DNA of 33,524 bases. Source: Methanobrevibacter thaueri (GTDB lineage: Archaea > Methanobacteriota > Methanobacteria > Methanobacteriales > Methanobacteriaceae). Positions 16,101 to 21,077 of the stretch are shown in pieces. A program made the translations under genes and the position numbers. The notes below the pieces were generated by a model. The model ran no database searches. It was not told where the DNA came from and saw only the letters and a program-made list of their open reading frames with translations. Every line of letters begins with the position of its first letter. Position 1 is the stretch's first letter. The stretch is taken from positions 1 to 33,524 of the forward strand of contig NZ_SUTJ01000003.1 of the NCBI RefSeq assembly GCF_015062915.1. Direction: 5' to 3'.

Positions 16101-18509
16101 GTGAATATCATAAATTCAAACTTCACTGACTGCAGTGCAAGATTCGGAGGAGCAATCTCCACTCTTGGAGGAAACCTCAACATTACCGGTTCAAATTTCA
16201 TAAACAATGCTGCGGACTTTGCAGGTGGTGCAATCTACTCCTCATGGACTAATGTCAACATTACCGGGTCCAATTTCACAAACAATAGAGCAAACAGAAA
16301 TGCCGGGGCATTGTACTTCGACAAGGGAAAACTTAACATTACAAAATCCAATTTCACAGAAAATGAGGCATTAGGCAATTCCTCAAATTACGCAAATGCG
16401 ATTTATGCCCATGACGTGTTAGCATACATCAGCGATTCCGCCTTTGACAATGGTGGAGTGGGAGTCTATATGGATTTCGCAGACAATTCAAAGCTCGTGA
16501 ATGTTGAGAAAAACGATGATGTTTTCCTCATGGATAACCATGACTATGTCCTCAGCGTTGAAACACCTGGAATCAAACTCAATTTCAAAAATAATGAGAT
16601 AATTGTGGACGCTCTTCCATCCAGGTTTGATGCACGTGACTGGGGATGGACAACACCGGGTAAAATCCAGGGGGACAATGATGACTGCTGGGCATTCGCC
16701 ACCGTGGCATCCATTGAAACAGCACTCCTTAAAAGAACCGGTGTTGCATATAATCTTTCACAGAACTATGTTCAGAAAATGCAGCTCAAATACTATCCAA
16801 CAGGGGACATCAGAATCAGCCTAACAGGTTTTGCTTATAGTGGTTTGGGTTATGCATTAAGCTGGTATGGAGTATTGCCTATGGACAGCGCATATGATGA
16901 CAGGGGAATGATTCTCGATGCTGATGCAGATATTGAAAGGATTCATGTTCAGGATGCACTGTTCATATATACCGGAATGAACGACACCATAGACAATATT
17001 AAAAGAGCAATAATGAAATACGGTGCAGTTACAGTCCAGGCATATGTTGAGCCTCCTGAAGAGAAAATACCAACTGAAGGCGATGACATTGCAATCATGG
17101 AACATGATACTCATTTCATTTCACTTATAGGATGGCAAGATCGCAATGACTCCACTGGAGGATTTTGGATTACCAAGGATTCAGTTTTAGGCTTTGGTGA
17201 TAAATCATACACTAATTTCCCACAAATAGACTATTATGCAATCAATCCGCAAAGGATGGCTATTGCTTACATCTTCGAGAACAATATCAATTATCATGTC
17301 AACTACCAGACTGACTTGACAGCATTGGCAGGATTTGACGCCAATTATACAATGTATTCTAATGAGTTCACATCCAAGTATGATGAGCTTATTGGTGCTG
17401 TGGGAACATATTTCAACGAATCAGGTATTGATTACTCCTTTGACGTGTTTGTAAATGGCAAGAAGGTTCACACACAAACCGGTGTCAGCGAGTTTGCAGG
17501 ATTCAGGACAATCGTTTTAAACAAGTACATTCCAATAAAAACCGGCGACCAGTTCAAGGTTGTATTTAAAAGCAATTCTGTTCCTTATCAAGGTTGGTCA
17601 AGAGTTCATTACCTGAACGGAACATCCCTTGTAAGCATTGATGGCAACAGTTGGGTTGATTTTGCACCTTTAAACAAGACTGTTTGTCTTAAAGTCTACA
17701 CAGTAGCTGATGATACCAAAATTGTCAACAATAAGAACATTAATGTTGACTATAATGGAGGATCATACTTCAGCGTGAAAGTTGTGACTGCTGACGGCAG
17801 GGCTGTTGGAGCAGGTGAAGTCGTCAAATTCACAATCAACGGCAAAACACTAACAGCAGTAACCGATAATGATGGAATCGCAAAAATAAAGATTTCCGAA
17901 AAGCCTGGAAAATACAGCATAACAACCAGTTACCGTGGAGTGAACTACAAGAACACCGTTACTGTCAAACACGTTTTAACAGTGACAAAAGTGAGTGTTA
18001 AAAACACTGATAAGAAGCTAATCCTCAAGGCAACCCTTAAAATCAACGGCAAAGCAGTTAAGGGCAAAACAGTCAAGTTCACATTCAAGGGCAAAACCTA
18101 CAAGGCTAAAACCAATGCCAAAGGAGTAGCTAGTGTCACTATTAAGCAGGCTGTGGTTAAAAAGCTCACCAAGAAATCCTATGCCGTCAAGGCCACTTAC
18201 CTTAAAGACACAGTCAAAGGTACTGTTACTGTAAAACAGGTTCTTAAAGCCTATAAGGCTACTGTCAAAAAGTCTTCCAAAAAGTTTTACCTTAAGGCGA
18301 GTCTTAAAATCAACGGCAAGGCTGCTAAAAAGAAAGTGATTAAATTCAAGTTCAAAGGCAAGACTTATAAGGCTAAAACAAACAAGAAGGGCATTGCCAA
18401 AGTGACCATTAAGAAAAAAGTCATCAAAAAGCTCAAAAAAGGCAAGAAATACTCAGTAAAGGTAACTTACCTTAAAGACACCATCAAAACAACAGTTAAA
18501 GTCAAGTAG
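10188..18509 (+). CDS. Giant surface protein with three beta-helix / C1 peptidase / lectin-like units
   Basis: 2773 residues. Signal peptide (about 1-26) and an acidic spacer, then three tandem units of about 810 residues. Each unit has a beta-helix with GGAI rungs (about 80-515, 893-1330, 1704-2140), a papain-like C1 peptidase domain (518-733, 1333-1543, 2143-2351) and a lectin-like domain of the type that follows C1 domains (735-885, 1544-1697, 2353-2503). The peptidase motif TQGDNDDCWAFAT (IQ in unit 3) gives oxyanion Gln 537/1351/2161 and catalytic Cys 543/1357/2167. THF gives His 685/1499/2309. The usual Asn is Asp (712/1521/2331, in KDS). The tail has one Ig-like domain (about 2511-2596) and two lysine-rich repeats with GKTYKAKTN, shared with the adhesin at 6588-8696, probably binding the wall. 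No propeptide is evident. It should act outside the cell; the target is unknown. It is flanked by the two AGSQY genes. Confidence 0.88.
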   Translation: MKIKSAIIVFLIIICIISGMSMVSASEIQDDAMGAIDDYQSNIKLNQENGFDSISKNNYVEENLESDDENVLSQGEEPLSFNQFGADLNSSGSEFNMTHDYACADDDDPESCSFNIENLTINGNNHVLDGSASIFCFDFHPGDDESVDNVNLVINDLTIKNFRAPPLDFDVNSLTLNNVNFTDCIDDSSLLFGSMNYFALTVNNCNFYSNSLKGFFSFSYTQITINNSYFSGKNILGSALMLDRVQMIVENSTFEDFNAQHGGIINFKGDYFSIRNSKFLNSNANATGGAIIAKFFPLHKKIGDGKIPYYTSDSLIENCLFSNLSSTSNGGAIHLDLDSGTERVRPTLIVSDSNFTDCRSKFGGAISIIGGILNISSSSFTNNAAGFEGGAIYSSWTNVNITESNFFSNKASKNAGAIYFDKGNLLINGSTFMNNKVSMESNKTANAIYAHDVKATLSHSTFDNGGVGVYADFADDSVVVNVEKNNDIFLMDNHDYLVSVETPGIKLNLKGNEIVVDTLPSRFDARDWGWVTPGKTQGDNDDCWAFATVASLETALLKATGIQYNLSQNYVQKLQLKYFNAGDLRNSLTGFTYSGLGYALSWYGALPVDGVYDDRGMISDTDLDVERIHVQDAMIIYTGQDDTVDNLKRAIMKYGAVTVQFFVNSTGVEIPTEGEDIALMEHGTHFISLIGWNDKYMDEGDEESYFMWFTKDSLTEFLNVGYSTFSDIDYYAIAPQRAAVAYIFENTNDYHVNYQTDFTGLAGFDGKYNIYSNEFTSKYSEVIGAVGTYFNDSGIKYSLEIYVNNESVHNQTGVSEFAGFRTIVLDKYVPVKEGDQFKVVFASNSVPYQAWSRMHYMPGRSLASADGETWTDFAGLNKTVCLKAYTLKVDENSFAALAEEINKSGEVLNITHDYLFNESTDTHILGKKSEWDTQIQIKVNKDKLVINGNNHVIDGAGIGASFIIPKTAKEIVINDLTFKNFNKTAFQSDAKITLNNVNFTGFKVSIYPIFSSSHSVATLNNCTFHSNQVSKLISGEYSDVTINNSRLIGNDLILKAIDINRGHLTIHNSLIENFTCKNKTMIDYKGDRFELVNSTFANSITDLSGGAILAKYFPIEKDEGVYIPTDAILIKDCLFSNLTAGNDGGAIHIDLDSASRHVRKTMNIINTNFTDCSARFGGAISVLGGDLNITGSNFINNAASFAGGAVYTSWTNVNITGSNFTNNRANRNAGALYFDKGKLNVTKSNFTENEALGNSSTYANAVYAHDVLAYISDSTFDNGGVGVYMDFADNSKLVNVEKNDDIFLMDNHNYILSVETPGIKLNFTNNETIVDKLPSQFDARDWGWTTPAKTQGDNDDCWAFATVAAIETALLKKTGVAYDLSQNYVQEMQLKYYPIGDIRISLTGFVYSGLGHALSWYGILPKDSPYDDRGMIIDADMDTERIHVQDAVFIYTGMNDTIDNIKRAVLKYGAVMVQLIVENETEVIETEGEDIALMVHHTHFGTIIGWKDTNESDGGMWIVKDSLSGFAKYPYDNFSYIDYFAIDPQRMAVAFIFENNIDYHVNYQTDLTALAGFNTNYTMYSNEFTSKYTEVIGAVGTYFNESGIEYSFDIYVNGAKVHTQKGVSEFAGFRTIVLDKYVPVKEGDQFKVVFTSNSVPYQAWSRMHYMPGRSLASADGETWTDFAGISKTVCLKAYTLKVDENSFAALAEDISKSGEVFNITHDYLFNESTDQYILSQKIDNNITLTVIKVDKDKLVINGNNHVIDGAGKGAMISFSNSEGEIVINNVTFKNFNKSVLLSDAKITLNNVNFTDCIAPKDTLISTSFANVTLNNCNFHSNQARQLIYSSFSNLVVNNSRIIGNDLVQLAIEVNRGQFAIHNSIFENFTCQNKTPIDFKGDRFELVNSTFSNSLTGLSGGLILAKYFPLKGAGSEVIPSAPILIKDCLFNNITAGSDGGVIHIDLDSASHGVKQTVNIINSNFTDCSARFGGAISTLGGNLNITGSNFINNAADFAGGAIYSSWTNVNITGSNFTNNRANRNAGALYFDKGKLNITKSNFTENEALGNSSNYANAIYAHDVLAYISDSAFDNGGVGVYMDFADNSKLVNVEKNDDVFLMDNHDYVLSVETPGIKLNFKNNEIIVDALPSRFDARDWGWTTPGKIQGDNDDCWAFATVASIETALLKRTGVAYNLSQNYVQKMQLKYYPTGDIRISLTGFAYSGLGYALSWYGVLPMDSAYDDRGMILDADADIERIHVQDALFIYTGMNDTIDNIKRAIMKYGAVTVQAYVEPPEEKIPTEGDDIAIMEHDTHFISLIGWQDRNDSTGGFWITKDSVLGFGDKSYTNFPQIDYYAINPQRMAIAYIFENNINYHVNYQTDLTALAGFDANYTMYSNEFTSKYDELIGAVGTYFNESGIDYSFDVFVNGKKVHTQTGVSEFAGFRTIVLNKYIPIKTGDQFKVVFKSNSVPYQGWSRVHYLNGTSLVSIDGNSWVDFAPLNKTVCLKVYTVADDTKIVNNKNINVDYNGGSYFSVKVVTADGRAVGAGEVVKFTINGKTLTAVTDNDGIAKIKISEKPGKYSITTSYRGVNYKNTVTVKHVLTVTKVSVKNTDKKLILKATLKINGKAVKGKTVKFTFKGKTYKAKTNAKGVASVTIKQAVVKKLTKKSYAVKATYLKDTVKGTVTVKQVLKAYKATVKKSSKKFYLKASLKINGKAAKKKVIKFKFKGKTYKAKTNKKGIAKVTIKKKVIKKLKKGKKYSVKVTYLKDTIKTTVKVK
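10426..12860 (+). repeat. Internal 2.44-kb repeat, unit 1
   Basis: First of three tandem units, starting at LSFNQFGADLNSSGSEFN and ending after the first lectin-like domain. Its helix and peptidase parts are the most diverged of the three, while its lectin-like part is nearly identical to unit 2. Confidence 0.75.
12861..15295 (+). repeat. Internal 2.44-kb repeat, unit 2
   Basis: Starts at SFAALAEEINKSGEVLN. It shares its helix and peptidase parts closely with unit 3 and its lectin-like part closely with unit 1. The catalytic Cys lies 814 codons after that of unit 1. Confidence 0.75.
15296..17700 (+). repeat. Internal 2.44-kb repeat, unit 3
   Basis: Starts at SFAALAEDISKSGEVFN. The catalytic Cys lies 810 codons after that of unit 2. 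Its lectin-like domain is the odd one out (for example IPIKTGDQF against VPVKEGDQF in units 1 and 2). Confidence 0.75.
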
Positions 18510-18592
18510 ATGAATTAACTTTCATCTATTCTTTTATTTTTTTAAATATCTTTATTAAATTCAATATTTTTTTATTTTACTTCTTATTAGTT

Positions 18593-18650
18593 CTTATTTT
18601 TTAAAAATAAGATGCAAGTAAGCACTTGCATTCGAAAAACTTTATATATG
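18593..18650 (+). promoter_or_regulatory. Shared operator and TATA box, site D (second AGSQY gene)
   Basis: GCAAGTAAGCACTTGC (18614-18629) follows AAGAT, then ATTCGAAAAA (10 bp) and TATA CTTTATATATG (18640-18650). Just upstream is an A/T inverted repeat, CTTATTTTT (18593-18601) with AAAAATAAG (18603-18611), a weaker form of which also precedes site C. Confidence 0.75.
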
Positions 18651-18678
18651 GTCTTTTTCATATAATTACTTGTGCAAA

Positions 18679-18704
18679 GACGTGTTGTTTTAGATTAACA
18701 CGTC
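18679..18704 (+). promoter_or_regulatory. Leader hairpin in the second AGSQY mRNA
   Basis: GACGTGTT (18679-18686) and AACACGTC (18697-18704) form a perfect 8-bp stem with a 10-nt loop near the 5' end of the roughly 60-nt leader. The first AGSQY leader has related sequence after the same TGTGCAAAGA, with GGTT/AACC pairing at the equivalent place but a weaker stem. It may stabilise the mRNA 5' end. Confidence 0.5.
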
Positions 18705-18731
18705 ACTTATCAAATTAATAAGGTGATTACA

Positions 18732-19238
18732 ATGGATCTTTCAAAAAAATTATTAACATTACTTGCAATATTTTGTGTAATTGCATCTGCTGGAGTTGTT
18801 TGTGCAGCAGATAACGGCGATAACTTAGGAACTGTATATGCTGATGACATGAGCGGATATGCTGGTAGCCAATACGAAGATGGCGGTTATGCTGGCAGTC
18901 AATATCATGATGGTGGTTGGGCTGGTAGCCAATACGAAGATGGCGGTTATGCTGGCAGTCAATATCAAGATGATGGTGGTTGGGCTGGTAGCCAATACAA
19001 CGCAAGTGAAGAAAACGGTGGTTGGGCTGGTAGTCAATACAACGAAACTCTAGAAAACGCAAATGCAACAAACACTACTCATGTGGCTGCTGCAGGAGAG
19101 CCAACCAATGCAACTACTAACATAACTGCAAACGCAACCTCTTCCCAACATATGTTGGCTACTGGTAATCCGATCTTGTTATTAGTAGGAGTATGTGCAG
19201 TGGCAGGCGGATATGCAGTATTAAGAAGAAAAGAATAA
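18732..19238 (+). CDS. AGSQY-repeat small surface protein, copy 2
   Basis: 168 residues, paralogue of the protein at 9477-9989. The first 30 or so residues, including the whole signal peptide, are identical. Six G[Y/W]AGSQY repeats follow (residues 42-103), then an Asn/Thr-rich region with sequons that differs from copy 1, then HMLATGNPI, a hydrophobic helix and RRKE. The ATG at 18732 has AGGTGAT at 18721-18727, 4 nt upstream. The promoter, leader and terminator are also alike, so the whole gene plus flanks was duplicated. The two copies bracket the triple-peptidase gene, which may mean they work with it on the surface, or only that the block was duplicated around it. The C-terminal half has diverged more than the repeats and signal peptide. 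The same uncertainty about family and anchoring applies as for copy 1. Confidence 0.82.
   Translation: MDLSKKLLTLLAIFCVIASAGVVCAADNGDNLGTVYADDMSGYAGSQYEDGGYAGSQYHDGGWAGSQYEDGGYAGSQYQDDGGWAGSQYNASEENGGWAGSQYNETLENANATNTTHVAAAGEPTNATTNITANATSSQHMLATGNPILLLVGVCAVAGGYAVLRRKE
18855..19040 (+). repeat. In-gene tandem repeats encoding G[Y/W]AGSQY, copy 2
   Basis: Six units like those of copy 1, with one linker shortened (YHDGG instead of YQDDGG) and another changed (NASEENGG). Confidence 0.8.
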
Positions 19239-19257
19239 ACTCATTACTTCTTTTTTT

Positions 19258-19290
19258 AAAGCGGAAAATATGCTTCCGCTTTTTTCCTCC
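19258..19290 (+). terminator. Terminator of the second AGSQY gene
   Basis: AAAGCGGAA (19258-19266) and TTCCGCTTT (19274-19282) form a perfect 9-bp stem followed by TTTCCTCCCATTT. The pyrimidine tail matches the terminator of copy 1 although the stem bases differ, so the structure is conserved. Confidence 0.75.
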
Positions 19291-19390
19291 CATTTATTAA
19301 TTTTCAAAATTTTTTCTTATTTTGTCAAATATAAAAAATAGTTTACGTATCTTAGGGTACAAAACATACGTTGAAATTATCACTTTTAAA

Positions 19391-21043
19391 TTAATCCCTT
19401 TCAATCATGTATTCAATAACAAGATATGCTCCAAGAATTGCACTGAATACAAAACCGATTAATCCAAGTGCAGGCATTCCCCATAATTGTGGACCTTTTT
19501 CTGAAAGTATTGCAAGTGATGATCCGACAATCAATGCGGATACGATTAATGCAACGGATAACTGGTTAATCAGCTCACTTATTCCCAAGTGGTTTAAGTT
19601 GACTTCAAGGTTTCCTTCCTCTATTTTGGAGATGGTACTGTTGATTGTCTCAGGCAAGTCCTTTGCCAGGTGCTCCAGTTGCAAAAGGTAATTCATGCTG
19701 ACCTTTGCAAGTCTTTCAGGCTTGTACTTATTGATTACTATCTTACGGGACAGTTTCTTCAATTCGGTTGCTGCATTGAATTTAGGGTCTAACTTTTTAC
19801 CGGTGTCCTCGATAAGTGTAATTCCACGACCAATCATCACAAATTCTCTTGGAAGAACCACTTTGTTTTTCACCATTACATTAAGCAAATCTTCCATTGC
19901 ACCGTCCATGTTCTTCAGCTCTGCACCGTAATACCTGGTCAGCAAGTCATCAACATCGGCCTTCAGCTCGTCAGTATTCTGTGCAGGGGTTATGATGTCC
20001 ATGTAGATAAGTTGCTTGATGATATTGTTGGTGTTTCCGCTGATTAAAAGAAGAATCAATTCTGCTAGATTTTCCTTGAAATCATCATTCAGAATTCCCA
20101 TCATTCCCTCATCGATATAGCAAAGCTTCTGGTCTTCTGTAACAATCAAATTTCCAGGATGAGGGTCTGCATGGAAAAATCCATCGGTCATGATTTGTTT
20201 GAAGTATGATTTGACCCCATAACTTGCAATCTTTTTCTTGTTGATTTCAGGATAGTCTCCCTCCATCAAATCGGAAACCACAATTCCATCAATCAGTTCC
20301 ATTGTGATTAGCTTTTCAGTACAATAATCAGTATAAGCTTTAGGTATTTTAATATATGAAACGTTTTTGAAGTTCTTTGAAAGATTCTGCATGTTCATTA
20401 CCTCTTCAAGGTAATTTATCTCTTTAAAAATTGATCTTTCAAATTCACTCACCATTGCAGGCAGATTGTATGTCTGTGTTATTGAAAGGTATCTGTCAAT
20501 TCTTATGGCCAAAAACTTCATTATCCTAACATCGGACTCAATAACTTCACGTGAATTAGGCTTTTGAACCTTGATTGCAACATCTTCGCCTGTGCTTTTC
20601 AGTTTAGCTTTATAAACCTGGCCGATTGAAGCCGAACCGATAGGCTCCTCGTCAATTTCACTGTACACTTCATCTATTGGCAATTGAAGTTCGCTTTCAA
20701 TAACCTTTTTTATTTCATCAAATGGAGTGGTTGGAGTGTTATCCCTTAATTTCTGAAGCTCTTCGGCAATTTCAACGCCCACAAGGTCGGGCCTTGTACT
20801 CAACATTTGCCCTAACTTGATATAGGCTGGACCCAACTCCTCCAATACTCTTCTGAATCTTAAAGGTATTGATTCATCTGGAAATATGCCTTCTTCCTTG
20901 GCTTTACGGTTTCTGAGGAATGGAAATCTTTTAAAAAAGGTGTTTTCTTCAATCAAATATCCAAAATCGTTCTTTTTTAAAACCTGGTATATTTCATTGA
21001 TACGTTTTATGTTTTCATTGCCGGCGTTAGGAATAACTTTCAT
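19391..21043 (-). CDS. UbiB/AarF (ABC1/ADCK) family kinase-like protein
   Basis: 550 residues with the UbiB-family marks: KLGQ (K76, Q79) in the N-terminal extension, an Ala/Gly-rich loop PIGSASIGQ (134-142) in place of a glycine-rich loop, AIKVQKP with K158, FHADPHPGN (290-298) and YIDEGMMG (309-316). Two hydrophobic helices end the protein (about 495-515 and 522-547). Bacterial and mitochondrial relatives support ubiquinone synthesis through ATPase activity and lipid binding. Methanogens lack ubiquinone, so a role in isoprenoid-lipid handling is a guess. The segment usually reading DFG is DEG here: the metal-binding Asp (D311) is kept, while the next residue is Glu. It follows the MutS-like gene by 34 nt and has no clear Shine-Dalgarno, so it is probably read from the same transcript. 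Confidence 0.9.
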   Translation of the reverse strand: MKVIPNAGNENIKRINEIYQVLKKNDFGYLIEENTFFKRFPFLRNRKAKEEGIFPDESIPLRFRRVLEELGPAYIKLGQMLSTRPDLVGVEIAEELQKLRDNTPTTPFDEIKKVIESELQLPIDEVYSEIDEEPIGSASIGQVYKAKLKSTGEDVAIKVQKPNSREVIESDVRIMKFLAIRIDRYLSITQTYNLPAMVSEFERSIFKEINYLEEVMNMQNLSKNFKNVSYIKIPKAYTDYCTEKLITMELIDGIVVSDLMEGDYPEINKKKIASYGVKSYFKQIMTDGFFHADPHPGNLIVTEDQKLCYIDEGMMGILNDDFKENLAELILLLISGNTNNIIKQLIYMDIITPAQNTDELKADVDDLLTRYYGAELKNMDGAMEDLLNVMVKNKVVLPREFVMIGRGITLIEDTGKKLDPKFNAATELKKLSRKIVINKYKPERLAKVSMNYLLQLEHLAKDLPETINSTISKIEEGNLEVNLNHLGISELINQLSVALIVSALIVGSSLAILSEKGPQLWGMPALGLIGFVFSAILGAYLVIEYMIERD

Positions 21044-21077
21044 TATATAAAAATAGTAAAAAGTAGTATATGTTTTT

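Noticed and set aside
5520..19290. Surface island as a mobile element or prophage
   Set aside because: No integrase, transposase, phage structural gene, tRNA target or terminal repeats were seen; composition resembles the rest of the window.
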